Assembly (NCBI GenBank): GCA_039636795.1
Contig: CP143430.1
Coordinates: 310,001 to 374,000, forward strand
From: Micrococcaceae bacterium Sec5.1
GTDB taxonomy: Bacteria; Actinomycetota; Actinomycetes; Actinomycetales; Micrococcaceae
Length of the DNA: 64,000 nucleotides
Reading direction: 5' to 3'
Made by a program: the position numbers and the translations under genes. Positions 52,436-61,000 of this stretch are shown piece after piece; the stretch's first letter is position 1, and each line of letters begins with the position of its first letter. The notes beneath the pieces are model-generated. The model had not been told where the DNA came from. It worked only from the letters and a program-made list of their open reading frames with translations, and did not search any database.

Positions 52436-53791
52436 CTAGCCAAACAGCAGGTGCGCCACCGTGAAGATCGCGAGCCCGGCCAAGGCACCCACAACGGTTC
52501 CGTTGATGCGAATGTACTGGAGGTCCTTGCCCACTTGCAGTTCGATCTTCTGGGACGTTTCTTCAGCATCCCAACGCGCCACGGTGTCCGAGATGACGCC
52601 TGCAATGTCCGATCGGTAGGTGTTCACGAGGTAGCCCGCGGCGTCCCCGATCCACGCGTTGATCTTCCCGGCGAGTTCGTCGTCGTTGACAAGACGGGAA
52701 CCGAAATCGCGGACAGCGCTCTTGAACCGCTGGCTGAGTTCGCTGTCCGGATCGTCGACGGCGGTGAGCAGCGCGTTCTTGACCGTTCCCCAGGTTCGGG
52801 AGGCCAGTTCCCGGACCTCCGGATCGCCAAGGATCTGGGCCTTGATGGTCTCGGCGCGCTCGATCATGGCGGGATCATGCTGTAGGTCCTGCGCCAGGTC
52901 GGTCAGGTAGGTATCGATGGATTTCCGCACCTGATGGTTCTGATCATTTTGGACCGCGCGTACGAACTTCAGGAGTTCGACGTATACCTTGTCGCTCACC
53001 AGCCCGTCCACGAACGTCGGCACCCACACCGGCGACCGGTCGGAAACCAGCCGGTTCACCGTTCTATGGTTCGCGTCCACCCAATCGGCGGCACGATCAA
53101 CCAAGAGGTCCACCAACTTGTGATGATGCCCGTCCGCGAAGATCCGTTCCGCCATCCGCCCCACGGGCGGTCCCCACGGCGGGGTGAGTAGATGCTTTCT
53201 GACCAGGCCCTCGATGACTGCCTGCACGTCGTCGTCCTTCAGAACGGTGAACGCGCCGCGGATCATTGCGCCGCCTTCCTTGGCCACGCGTTCGGCCCCG
53301 CCCGGTGCGGATAGCCAACGGCCGGCCTTACGGGCAATATCAATGCTCGCCAACTTGTCCTGCACAACCTCCTGGGACAGGAAGTTGCTCTCCACGAACT
53401 CACTTAGCGATTCGCCGATTTGGTCCTTCCGGCGCGGAATGATGGCTGTGTGCGGGATCTTCAAGCCCATGGGGTACTTGAACAGTGCCGTGACCGCGAA
53501 CCAGTCGGCCAAAGCGCCAACCATGCCACCCTCGGCCGCAGCCCTCACATATTCAAGCCACGGGTACTGCTTCTGGAATGCGAACGCCACCATGAACACA
53601 ATGGCCATGCCTATCAACAGCGCCAGGGCCAGCCGTTTCATGCGGCGCAGTGCGGCTACCTTTTCCTCGTCTCCGGCAGAACGGCCGACGACGCCGGACC
53701 CGGGTTTAGTGGCTCCCGAGGCTGCCGCTTGGGCTGAGTGGGCGTGAGTGGTGACGTCTTCGGCTGGGATTTGTTCAGAGTTCACCTGCAT
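52436..53791 (-). CDS. DUF445-family membrane protein
   Basis: A 451-residue protein. One N-terminal membrane helix follows a long polar N-terminus (RMKRLALALLIGMAIVFMV), then AAAEGGMVGALADWFAVTALFKYPMG, a strongly conserved DUF445 signature, and a long helical region ending in another hydrophobic segment (VGALAGLAIFTVAHLLFG). The function is unknown. It is divergent from the glycerophosphodiesterase gene. Confidence 0.85.
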   Translation of the reverse strand: MQVNSEQIPAEDVTTHAHSAQAAASGATKPGSGVVGRSAGDEEKVAALRRMKRLALALLIGMAIVFMVAFAFQKQYPWLEYVRAAAEGGMVGALADWFAVTALFKYPMGLKIPHTAIIPRRKDQIGESLSEFVESNFLSQEVVQDKLASIDIARKAGRWLSAPGGAERVAKEGGAMIRGAFTVLKDDDVQAVIEGLVRKHLLTPPWGPPVGRMAERIFADGHHHKLVDLLVDRAADWVDANHRTVNRLVSDRSPVWVPTFVDGLVSDKVYVELLKFVRAVQNDQNHQVRKSIDTYLTDLAQDLQHDPAMIERAETIKAQILGDPEVRELASRTWGTVKNALLTAVDDPDSELSQRFKSAVRDFGSRLVNDDELAGKINAWIGDAAGYLVNTYRSDIAGVISDTVARWDAEETSQKIELQVGKDLQYIRINGTVVGALAGLAIFTVAHLLFG

Positions 53792-53840
53792 TAGCCCAGC
53801 GTAGCCCCGTGCGTGCAGCCGCGTGGGCTACCGTGGCTCC

Positions 53841-54731
53841 ATGACTAGCGACGATTTGGCCCCTCGCCGGCCCAAGGTCTACGCCCACCGCGGTGCCAGT
53901 GCCGCGTTCGCCGAGCACACCCGTGCGGCATACCTCAAGGCGATCGCGGACGGTGCCGATGGAGTTGAGTGCGATGTCCACTTGACCCGGGACCAGCACG
54001 TCGTCTTGCTGCATGATGCCAACCTGGACCGTACTTCCACCGGCACCGGACCGGTTTCGGAGAAGACGCTCGAGGAACTCCGGGCCCTGGACTTTTCCTC
54101 TTGGAAGGGCGCCCGCATACCGGATGCGTACGGCGGGATCGCTGATCAATTCCTTACGTTGCCCGAACTGCTGGACATCCTGCGTGGCGCCGGGCGCGAG
54201 ATTGGTTTGGCGATCGAACTCAAGCACCCCAGCCCCTACCAACTCAATCTCGAGAACCGGGTTCTGGAAGTGCTTCTTAGTGAGGGATGGACGCCTGGGG
54301 AGTCCCGGCTGGAGAACATTCAGGTCTCCTTCATGAGCTTCGATTCCGATTCGATCCAACACCTGCTGAAGACGGTCCCAGCCCAGCACATTTGCCAGTT
54401 GGTGGACAATTTCTCGGTGCAGGAGTTGCGGCAAGAGCTGGGACTCGGGCCGATCACGGCGGGTGCTGTGGCAAATGTCATGAAGGCAACCCAGTTGGAG
54501 GCTGAACGCATCCTGGATCACGGTGAGGTAGGAATTGCCGGACCTGGTATCGATTATGTGAGGGAACACGCACGCAACGTCCAACGGTGGTTGGAATCCG
54601 GCAGGGTGTTCAGGGTCTGGACGGTGGATTCGGAGAAGGACGTAGCCCTCTGCCAGGGGCTGGGCATCCACGAGATCACCACCAACAAACCCGCGCAGGT
54701 GTTGGCCCAGCTTCAGGTCCCAACCAGGTAG
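53841..54731 (+). CDS. glpQ: Glycerophosphodiester phosphodiesterase
   Basis: A 296-residue soluble enzyme. KVYAHRGASAAFAEHTRAAY holds the first catalytic His, GVECDVHLTRD and VVLLHDANLDRTST the metal residues and second His, and AIELKHPSPY the substrate-binding Glu-Lys. It cleaves glycerophosphodiesters to glycerol 3-phosphate and an alcohol. No signal peptide is present, so it is cytoplasmic (UgpQ-like). The gene symbol denotes function only. It is followed by a strong terminator. Confidence 0.9.
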   Translation: MTSDDLAPRRPKVYAHRGASAAFAEHTRAAYLKAIADGADGVECDVHLTRDQHVVLLHDANLDRTSTGTGPVSEKTLEELRALDFSSWKGARIPDAYGGIADQFLTLPELLDILRGAGREIGLAIELKHPSPYQLNLENRVLEVLLSEGWTPGESRLENIQVSFMSFDSDSIQHLLKTVPAQHICQLVDNFSVQELRQELGLGPITAGAVANVMKATQLEAERILDHGEVGIAGPGIDYVREHARNVQRWLESGRVFRVWTVDSEKDVALCQGLGIHEITTNKPAQVLAQLQVPTR

Positions 54732-54772
54732 CAGATGAGCGCGTTTTGGGCCCTCAAAACGCGCTCATCTGC
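54731..54772. terminator. Intrinsic terminator of the glycerophosphodiesterase gene
   Basis: Perfect 18-bp arms (54731-54748 and 54755-54772), loop GGCCCT. Confidence 0.85.
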
Positions 54773-54827
54773 GATCCAGTTGGGTGCAGTTTAGGGTGGC
54801 CCACCGGGCTTGTGATTGAGTTGTCTC

Positions 54828-55262
54828 ATGTCATTCCGCTGGTCAGCCCGTGCCACCCAAACCACCTCTGCCATCGGTCTGAGCGCACTTCTCCTGGCCA
54901 GTGCCATGAAGCATTTCCGCAGCCCGGGGTTCTACTACCCGGTTGTACCTGACTACTTGTGCCGCAGGGACGAACCCGGAAGCCAGCCGAATGGGCCACT
55001 GGCTCTTATGTCCCGTGAGGAATGGGTCGCTGCCAGCGGCCTGCTCGAGGCGACTGCCGCCGTCGGCCTTCTCATCCCAGCCACCCGCAAAGTGGCTGCG
55101 GACGCTACGACAGCCATGTTTACCGTATTCCTTGCAGGGCATATTGATGCCCTCCGCCGTGCGTATGGTCCCAACGGCACGCCCGGCCAGCGGCGCGCCC
55201 ACACCCTTAGGCTGCCTCTTCAGGTTCCCCTTGTCCTGTGGTCCTGGAGCCTGCGAAAGTGA
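54828..55262 (+). CDS. DoxX-family-like small membrane protein
   Basis: A 144-residue protein with three or four hydrophobic segments (TTSAIGLSALLLASAMKHF, EATAAVGLLIPAT, MFTVFLAGHIDALRRAYG). The layout of short helices with a His in the last resembles DoxX/DoxD-type proteins. It starts with ATG 54828 and ends overlapping the azlC start by 4 bp (GTGA). The role is unknown; its neighbours hint at membrane transport. Confidence 0.6.
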   Translation: MSFRWSARATQTTSAIGLSALLLASAMKHFRSPGFYYPVVPDYLCRRDEPGSQPNGPLALMSREEWVAASGLLEATAAVGLLIPATRKVAADATTAMFTVFLAGHIDALRRAYGPNGTPGQRRAHTLRLPLQVPLVLWSWSLRK

Positions 55263-56038
55263 GCAAAGGTCCAGCAGCTCCCTTGAAACTCAGGGAGTCG
55301 CCAGCTTTCAAGATTGCCTTGTCGCTGAGCATCGCCACAGGCCTTTACGGCGTGTCCTTTGGCGCACTTTCTGTGGCGTCGGGCTTCGATTTCTGGCAAA
55401 CAATGGTGCTGAGTCTTTTGCTGTTCAGCGGGGGCTCGCAGTTCGCTTTCATCGGAGTAGTGGCTGGTGGTGGATCTGGCGTCGCAGCCATGACGGCCAG
55501 CGCTTTGCTGGGTCTGCGCAACGGCATCTACGGCATGCAAATCAACGCCATGCTGCGTCCACGTGGATGGCGGCGCTACATCTCAGCCCATGTCACCATC
55601 GATGAGTCAACGGCGACGGCGTCCGGCCAGTCGGACCCCGATGAGCAACGCCGCGGGTTTTGGACTGCCGGGATCGGAATATTCATTCTCTGGAATATCT
55701 TCACGGCCATCGGCGCCCTGGCCGGCGATGCGATGGGCGACCCCAAGCAGTGGGGCTTGGACGGGGCTGCAGTTGCTGCGTTCCTCGCTTTGCTGTGGCC
55801 AAGGCTGAAGGGGCGCGAACCCTGGGCCATTGCGGCCGCTTGCGCCCTTGCGACCATTCTCGCCGTGCCGTTCGTTCCCTCGGGAGTCCCAATTCTGGTG
55901 GCTGCGCTGGTGGCCGGTGTGATCGGCTGGTTCAGCCATGCACGCATGGATGAAGGACTGGAGCCGGACCTGGACCCCTACGAAAAGCGCGAGCACGGGC
56001 ATGGACACCACCGCGGCGGGGAAAGGGGACCCGAGTGA
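55259..56038 (+). CDS. azlC: AzlC-family branched-chain amino acid exporter subunit
   Basis: A 259-residue membrane protein starting at GTG 55259. Typical AzlC features: GVSFGALSVASGFDFWQTM and LLFSGGSQFAFIGVVAGG near the N-terminus, five or more helices. The C-terminal tail is His/Gly rich (REHGHGHHRGGERGPE), unusual for AzlC and perhaps metal binding. Its stop overlaps azlD by 4 bp, so the two subunits are coupled. Confidence 0.9.
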   Translation: MSKGPAAPLKLRESPAFKIALSLSIATGLYGVSFGALSVASGFDFWQTMVLSLLLFSGGSQFAFIGVVAGGGSGVAAMTASALLGLRNGIYGMQINAMLRPRGWRRYISAHVTIDESTATASGQSDPDEQRRGFWTAGIGIFILWNIFTAIGALAGDAMGDPKQWGLDGAAVAAFLALLWPRLKGREPWAIAAACALATILAVPFVPSGVPILVAALVAGVIGWFSHARMDEGLEPDLDPYEKREHGHGHHRGGERGPE

Positions 56039-56346
56039 ACCTCTGGCTCTGGATCCTCATTGCCTGCGCGCTTGCGTACCTCACCAAGTTGGTTGGCTAC
56101 TTTGTCCCGGCCAAGCTGCTTCAGAGCCCCAGGATCATGCACATCGCAGGCACCATGACGATTGGTTTGCTGGCGTCCCTGACCGTGGTGAATGCCCTCG
56201 CGTCAGGACAGGGTTTGGTATTGGACGCGCGCATTGGCGCACTGGCGGCGGCCGCCGTCGCTCTTTGGCTTCGCGCGCCATTCCTGGTGGTGGTTATTTC
56301 CGGTGCTGCCGCAGCGGCGCTGCTGAGGCTGCTCGGCTGGGGCTAA
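56035..56346 (+). CDS. azlD: AzlD-family branched-chain amino acid exporter subunit
   Basis: A 103-residue membrane protein with three helices (LWLWILIACALAYLTKLVGY, GLLASLTVVNALASG, LVVVISGAAAAALLRLLG) beginning GTG at 56035 inside azlC. It pairs with AzlC for export of leucine, isoleucine and valine or analogues. Confidence 0.88.
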   Translation: MNLWLWILIACALAYLTKLVGYFVPAKLLQSPRIMHIAGTMTIGLLASLTVVNALASGQGLVLDARIGALAAAAVALWLRAPFLVVVISGAAAAALLRLLGWG

Positions 56347-56352
56347 CCGGTT

Positions 56353-56763
56353 TTAGGTGAGACTCGCTAGCAAGCCGGCGCAGGCGGCTTCGCAGCGGCG
56401 GCAGGCTTCCGCGCAGATCCGGCAATGTTCGTGCATCTGTGCGTGTTGTTCGCATTCCTCAGCGCACACTCCGCAGGCGGTTTGGCATGCCTTGAGGACT
56501 GCGCTCACCATGGCGGAGTTGGTTCCGGTTTGCCGCGTCAGAACGGTCCCGGTCGCAGCACAAATATCAGCGCAGTCCAGATCGGTCAGGATGCATGCGG
56601 TCAGCTGGGCCACCATATCCTCGCCCAGACAGGCGTCGGCACAGGCTGTACAGGTTTGGGCGCATTCAAAGCAGGCCGCAATGCATTCGGCCAGCTTCTC
56701 CTTGTCCAGCACACCGGTTCCCTTTGGATGAGCGTCGATCATCGCGCTGATGTGGTGGGTCAT
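56353..56763 (-). CDS. Cys-rich four-helix bundle protein (DUF326 / copper-storage type)
   Basis: A 136-residue protein with about fifteen Cys in CxxC spacings along helices (ECIAACFECAQTCTACADACL, CADICAATG, CQTACGVCAEECEQHA). This is the DUF326 pattern related to the copper-storage Csp proteins. It is expected to bind copper in the bundle core. No signal peptide, so cytoplasmic. It is convergent with azlD. Confidence 0.85.
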   Translation of the reverse strand: MTHHISAMIDAHPKGTGVLDKEKLAECIAACFECAQTCTACADACLGEDMVAQLTACILTDLDCADICAATGTVLTRQTGTNSAMVSAVLKACQTACGVCAEECEQHAQMHEHCRICAEACRRCEAACAGLLASLT

Positions 56764-56874
56764 GGCCGGCTCCTGTCGGGTTCGAGTTCGACGGACGACC
56801 GGCCAACCCGGCCGCCATTCCCACCCTAGACCTGGTAGTGGCAGGCCTCCAGAGGCTGGAGCAAGGGCCGTCGA

Positions 56875-57504
56875 CTAGACGTCGTCCGTGAGCGTCACAC
56901 CGGGGATGGGTGATTGTTCCGGGAGCGGGCGGGATGGACGTTCGGTCCGGATGGCGTCTTCAATGAGCGCCACAGGACGCTTCCAGGCTTCGGAGCCGGG
57001 TTCCATGGTGTCTACGGCGCCGATCAGCATGGCAAGGAGCCGGACCATGTCCTCGATGGTGATATCGCGGCGCAGCGAACCCTGACCCTGACCGCGCTCC
57101 AAGAGCGTGGCCATGGAGCCGATGAGGCCGCCGGTTATGCCCATGAGGAGTCCGCGTCGGCCTGCGACGGCGTCAAGCAGGTTGGCGTCTTCGCTCGCCA
57201 CCTGCATCACAGCGTCGATGACATTGATGAGACCCTCCGCGGCATCCATGCCTTCGAGGGATGCGTCGGCAACAGGATCCACATGCTGGCGGAGTTGGCG
57301 GGACAGGGCCGCAAGTACCAATTGTTCTTTATCGGAGAAGTTGCGGAACAGCGTTGCCGGACCCACTCCTGCCGTGGCGGCGATGGTCTGCAGGGGAACT
57401 TCGGGACCATGTTCCCGGAAGCACTGCCGGGCTGCGGTGATGATTTTGTCCACATTTCGTGCAGCGTCGGCCCTGAGGGGCTTGCGTTCAGAGGGCTGTT
57501 CCAT
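56875..57504 (-). CDS. TetR-family regulator
   Basis: A 209-residue protein starting MEQPSERKPLRADAARN. The HTH is PLQTIAATAGVGPATLFRNF, followed by an all-helical ligand domain. The ATG at 57504 is preferred to an upstream start at 57588 that extends into the divergent promoter region. Divergent from the thiamine-binding-family gene, which it may control. Confidence 0.85.
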   Translation of the reverse strand: MEQPSERKPLRADAARNVDKIITAARQCFREHGPEVPLQTIAATAGVGPATLFRNFSDKEQLVLAALSRQLRQHVDPVADASLEGMDAAEGLINVIDAVMQVASEDANLLDAVAGRRGLLMGITGGLIGSMATLLERGQGQGSLRRDITIEDMVRLLAMLIGAVDTMEPGSEAWKRPVALIEDAIRTERPSRPLPEQSPIPGVTLTDDV

Positions 57505-57518
57505 GCTTGTCAGGGTAG

Positions 57519-57542
57519 CAACGGACCGGGGTTGACCCGTTG
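57519..57542. promoter_or_regulatory. Possible TetR operator
   Basis: CAACGG at 57519-57524 and CCGTTG at 57537-57542, an inverted repeat with 12-base spacing between the divergent TetR and MTH1187-like genes. Confidence 0.4.
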
Positions 57543-57596
57543 TTACGCAGGAGTAGGCCGTTATGTGACAAACCAGTACGTGAAACACTGGATTTC

Positions 57597-57929
57597 ATGT
57601 TGCTTGCATTCTCAGTCGCCCCTTCAGGCCAGCCCGCATCCGCCACCAACGGCGGACCCACCCCCGACGCCTCCGTGCACGACGCCGTCGCGGCTGCGGT
57701 TAAGATCGTCCGGGAGTCCGGATTGCCGAACCAGACGGACTCCATGTTCACCACTATCGAAGGCGAATGGGACGAAGTCTTTGACGTCGTCAAACGGGCC
57801 ACGGAGGCTGTTGGCCGCTTCGGCAGCCGCGTGTCCTTGGTGATCAAAGCGGACATCCGGCCCGGTTACAGCGGGGAGCTGACCGGCAAGGTGGAGCGTC
57901 TGGAAGAGGCAATTTCCACCACGGACTAG
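57597..57929 (+). CDS. MTH1187-family thiamine-binding protein
   Basis: A 110-residue ferredoxin-like protein starting MLLAFSVAPSG. The visible pattern PNQTDSMFTTIEGEWDEVFDVVKRA and the later RVSLVIKADIRPGYSG match the MTH1187/YkoF-type family. Members bind thiamine or its precursors and may help in their transport or salvage. The start at 57597 matches the family. Confidence 0.8.
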   Translation: MLLAFSVAPSGQPASATNGGPTPDASVHDAVAAAVKIVRESGLPNQTDSMFTTIEGEWDEVFDVVKRATEAVGRFGSRVSLVIKADIRPGYSGELTGKVERLEEAISTTD

Positions 57930-57968
57930 CTCTTTCCACTGTCAGTGACCAGTGCAAGACTGGGGGCC

Positions 57969-58640
57969 ATGATTGAACACGTGGCTGAACCCGGTTGGAT
58001 TGACGTCGAGCATTACCTGACTGACGTCGTCGTGCGTCCTGATCCTGCCCATAAGCGCGCCCTGACATCTGCAGTCGAGGCGGGCATGCCACAGATCGAA
58101 GTGGCGCCGAACGCCGGCAAGCTACTCAAGATGCTCGTGCAGCTGTCCGGAGCAAGGCACGTCCTGGAGATTGGCACCTTGGCCGGTTTCAGCAGTATTT
58201 GGATGGCCCAGGGACTTCCCGACGACGGCAGGCTGGTGACCTGCGAGTACCTTCAAAAGCATGCTGACGTCGCGCGGGCGAATGTGGATGCGGCAGGGGT
58301 GGGGCACAAGGTGGACATCAGGGTGGGTGCCGCGTTGGACACGCTTCCCACACTGGTAGGCGAGGAATCGTTCGATTTTGTGTTCATCGACGCCGACAAG
58401 GAGAACGACCCCAACTACCTTGATTGGGCCATCCGTCTTGGCCACCCGGGCACTGTAATCGTGATCGACAACGTGATCTGGGACGGCTCCATCCTGGAGC
58501 CTGCGCGGGACGAGGTAAACGCGCCGGGCATCGTCAAAGCCTTGGAAATGCTGGGCCAGGACCCGCGACTTGATGCCACCGCAATCCAAACTGTCGGCAG
58601 CAAGGGCTGGGACGGCTTCGCTATCGCCAGAGTGCGGTAG
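57969..58640 (+). CDS. O-methyltransferase (class I SAM, COMT type)
   Basis: A 223-residue enzyme: SAM motif I VLEIGTLAGFSSIWMA near residue 70, acidic loop VTCEYLQKHADVAR, catalytic/metal motif VFIDADKENDPNYLDWA and DNVIWDG. These bacterial COMT-like enzymes methylate small phenols or catechols, or unknown substrates. It is followed by a GNAT gene 3 bp on. Confidence 0.88.
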   Translation: MIEHVAEPGWIDVEHYLTDVVVRPDPAHKRALTSAVEAGMPQIEVAPNAGKLLKMLVQLSGARHVLEIGTLAGFSSIWMAQGLPDDGRLVTCEYLQKHADVARANVDAAGVGHKVDIRVGAALDTLPTLVGEESFDFVFIDADKENDPNYLDWAIRLGHPGTVIVIDNVIWDGSILEPARDEVNAPGIVKALEMLGQDPRLDATAIQTVGSKGWDGFAIARVR

Positions 58641-58643
58641 CCG

Positions 58644-59177
58644 ATGGATTTCACGCTGCGCACGGCAACGGTTGACGACGCCGAAGCCATGACCGTCATG
58701 CATGTCCAGTCCTGGCGGGAGAGTTATGGGCATTTGCTGCCGCCGGAATTCTTCGCGAAGCAGGAAGCTGCCCTGCCGGACAGGATCGAGCGGTACAGGG
58801 CGTCGATCGCGGCAGGCCATCCGCGGATGCTGGCCCATGATCCCGACGGCGAATTGGTAGGAATTGCGGCTTCAGGACCGGGAAGGGACGAGGACAGCCC
58901 CTGCGAGGTGGAGCTGTTCATGCTGTACACCCTTCAGCGGATTCATGGCCGCGGTGTAGGTCAGGCGCTGGTGGATGCGCTCCTCGGTGACGGCCCGGCT
59001 TACCTGTGGGTCCTCGACGACAACCCGCGGGCCCAAGCCTTCTACCGCCGCAATGGTTTTGTGCCCGACGGTAAGCGACAGCTTTGCGACCCCTCGTGGT
59101 ACTCACTTCCTGAACACCGGATGGTGCGGCCCGCCGTCGGGCTTCCTAGGGCACAATTGAAGCGCGTGGAAGTTTGA
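58644..59177 (+). CDS. GNAT-family N-acetyltransferase
   Basis: A 177-residue GNAT with motif A (CEVELFMLYTLQRIHGRGVGQALVDALL) and motif B (YLWVLDDNPRAQAFYRRNGF). The substrate is unknown. It is 3 bp after the O-methyltransferase and probably cotranscribed; its 3' end overlaps the convergent sensor kinase gene by 32 bp. Confidence 0.88.
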   Translation: MDFTLRTATVDDAEAMTVMHVQSWRESYGHLLPPEFFAKQEAALPDRIERYRASIAAGHPRMLAHDPDGELVGIAASGPGRDEDSPCEVELFMLYTLQRIHGRGVGQALVDALLGDGPAYLWVLDDNPRAQAFYRRNGFVPDGKRQLCDPSWYSLPEHRMVRPAVGLPRAQLKRVEV

Positions 59178-60258
59178 CCGTGGCTTTGAGGCCACCGTCC
59201 GGTCCACCGGCCAATTCGAGTGTTCCGCCGTGCGTTTGAACTACCGCGGCGACGATGGAGAGTCCAAGCCCGACGCCGGCGCGTTCACCGCCCTTCTGCG
59301 CGGTCCGTTCGGTTCGCAGGAATGGTTCGATCAAGTTGGGCAGTACCGCCGGATCGATGTCATCACCGGGATTCTCGACCACCAAGAGACTGTGCCCAGG
59401 AGTGTCGAAAGTCCGGACCGATACACTTGTCCGGCCATGCACAATGGCGTTGTGCACGAGGTTGGCAACTACCCTCTCCAGGAGGGCCGCGTCCCCCCGG
59501 ACAGCAGTGCGCATTAAATTGGCTTCAATGGCGACCCCTGCACGTTCGGCGGCCGGAATGAGGTCCTCCAGCGCCTGTTCCGCTACCAAAGACATATCCA
59601 TGTGGCAGAGGGTGATTTGACCTGATTCCACACTGGACAGGAGCAGGAGCGACTCAACCATGTCTGAAGCCCGGGTGTTGACTTCTCCAAGCCGGCGCAG
59701 CAGTTCGGTCACGTCCGTACCCGGGTTCAGGCTACCTACCTCTGCGAGGTTGCCCATGATCGCAAGCGGGGTCCGCAGCTCGTGTGAGGCGTTGGCGGCG
59801 AAGCGGCGTTGTTGCTCGGCGTGGCGCTCTATCCGTTCCATCATTTGATCGAAAACGTCGGCAAGGCGCCGGAACTCGTCATTCCGCCCGCTCATGTGGA
59901 CGCGGGCGGACATGGACCCGTTGGAAACTTGCTGCGCTACCTCGCCGATCTGCCTGAGGGGACGAAGTACCCGCCCAGCCAGGAACCAGCCCCCCACGAG
60001 GCCCGCGATGATGATGAACACCAAGCCTGCGGACGCTGGGGGAAGGAATGCGCGGATAAGGTCACCTTGGTTTGGTGCGGTATTTCCATATTCTGTTTGC
60101 AGGTTCCCCCGAGGGACGTAGCGCAATAGGAATACGTATGTGACGCTGAGCAGGAAGATACCTGTGGCCGCGGCGATGGCGGCATATGTCAGTGTCAGCT
60201 TCCATTGGGCCGACAGCCCCGGTGGGCGCCGCTTTATGAGCCCGGGGGAAGTGCTCAC
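59146..60258 (-). CDS. Sensor histidine kinase of a VanS-like two-component system
   Basis: A 370-residue kinase starting GTG 60258, with the start overlapping the regulator stop by 4 bp (GTGA). Two membrane helices (LTYAAIAAATGIFLLSVTYVF and SAGLVFIIIAGLVGGWFLAG) flank a short extracellular loop. A HAMP domain follows, then the H-box NASHELRTPLAIMGN, the N-box NLVHNAIVHG and the G box GLGLSIVAAVV. It phosphorylates the adjacent regulator. The short loop suggests sensing of a small ligand or membrane state. Divergent cell-wall genes point to a peptidoglycan signal. Confidence 0.9.
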   Translation of the reverse strand: MSTSPGLIKRRPPGLSAQWKLTLTYAAIAAATGIFLLSVTYVFLLRYVPRGNLQTEYGNTAPNQGDLIRAFLPPASAGLVFIIIAGLVGGWFLAGRVLRPLRQIGEVAQQVSNGSMSARVHMSGRNDEFRRLADVFDQMMERIERHAEQQRRFAANASHELRTPLAIMGNLAEVGSLNPGTDVTELLRRLGEVNTRASDMVESLLLLSSVESGQITLCHMDMSLVAEQALEDLIPAAERAGVAIEANLMRTAVRGDAALLERVVANLVHNAIVHGRTSVSVRTFDTPGHSLLVVENPGDDIDPAVLPNLIEPFLRTERTAQKGGERAGVGLGLSIVAAVVQTHGGTLELAGGPDGGLKATVKLPRASIVP

Positions 60259-60917
60259 GTCCGAGCCATTCGGTACCCGACGCCAGGAACGGTTTCGATG
60301 AGCCAAGGCTCCCCGAGCCGCTTGCGCAATCCTGAAATTGTCACGCGGACAACGCTTGTGAAGGCATCGATGTTCTCGTCCCAAGCCTTTTCAAGGAGCT
60401 GCTCTGCACTGACAAAGCCGCCCTCCGCTTCCATGAGCACCTGAAGAACGGCAAACTGCTTCCTGGTCAGGGTTACCTCGGTTTGGTCCCGATGGACTTT
60501 TCGGCGGAACGGGTCCAAACGTACCCCAACGAACTCGAGAACCGGTGGTTTCGCAACGTTCGGGCGGCGGGCGATCGCGCGAAGGCGAACCACAAGTTCC
60601 CTCATCGCGAACGGTTTGGTCAGGTAATCGTCCGCGCCAAGTTCAAACCCGGAGACTTTGTCACCTATCCGGTTGGCCGCCGTGAGCATCAGAATCCGGG
60701 TGGTGCAGCCGGAGGCCATTATGGACCGGGCGATGTCGTCGCCCGAGGGGCCGGGGATGTCCCGATCCAAGACCGCGATGTCATAACGGTTGACCGCCAG
60801 GAGCTCCAGAGCCGCTGAACCGTCCAAGGCGATGTCGGCTGAGATGGCTTCCAAACGAAGGCCATCCCTTATCGACTCAGCCAGATATGGCTCATCTTCC
60901 ACAAGGAGAACACGCAT
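60255..60917 (-). CDS. OmpR/PhoB-family response regulator (VanR-like)
   Basis: A 220-residue regulator. The receiver domain has the acidic pair E7-D8, phospho-acceptor D51 (VLDRDIPGPSG), and T79/K101-type residues (MLTAANR, DDYLTKPF). A winged-helix output domain follows (VTLTRKQFAVLQVLMEAEGG, RVTISGLRKRLG). OmpR-type regulators bind direct repeats, and TTTACGC/TTAACGC repeats 11 bp apart lie upstream of the divergent carboxypeptidase gene. Confidence 0.93.
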   Translation of the reverse strand: MRVLLVEDEPYLAESIRDGLRLEAISADIALDGSAALELLAVNRYDIAVLDRDIPGPSGDDIARSIMASGCTTRILMLTAANRIGDKVSGFELGADDYLTKPFAMRELVVRLRAIARRPNVAKPPVLEFVGVRLDPFRRKVHRDQTEVTLTRKQFAVLQVLMEAEGGFVSAEQLLEKAWDENIDAFTSVVRVTISGLRKRLGEPWLIETVPGVGYRMART

Positions 60918-60953
60918 GCCTGGACTTTATCCCACCGGCAAGTGGCCTACGTC

Positions 60954-60982
60954 CAGGGCGTTTACGCTGCCTTAACGCCCTG
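60954..60982. promoter_or_regulatory. Candidate response-regulator binding site
   Basis: Direct repeats TTTACGC (60961-60967) and TTAACGC (60972-60978), 11 bp apart, as expected for OmpR-type dimers. They sit within an inverted repeat CAGGGCGTT/AACGCCCTG. The site lies between the regulator and the vanY-like gene. Confidence 0.6.
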
Positions 60983-61000
60983 CAGGCTCTCATTGTCTGT

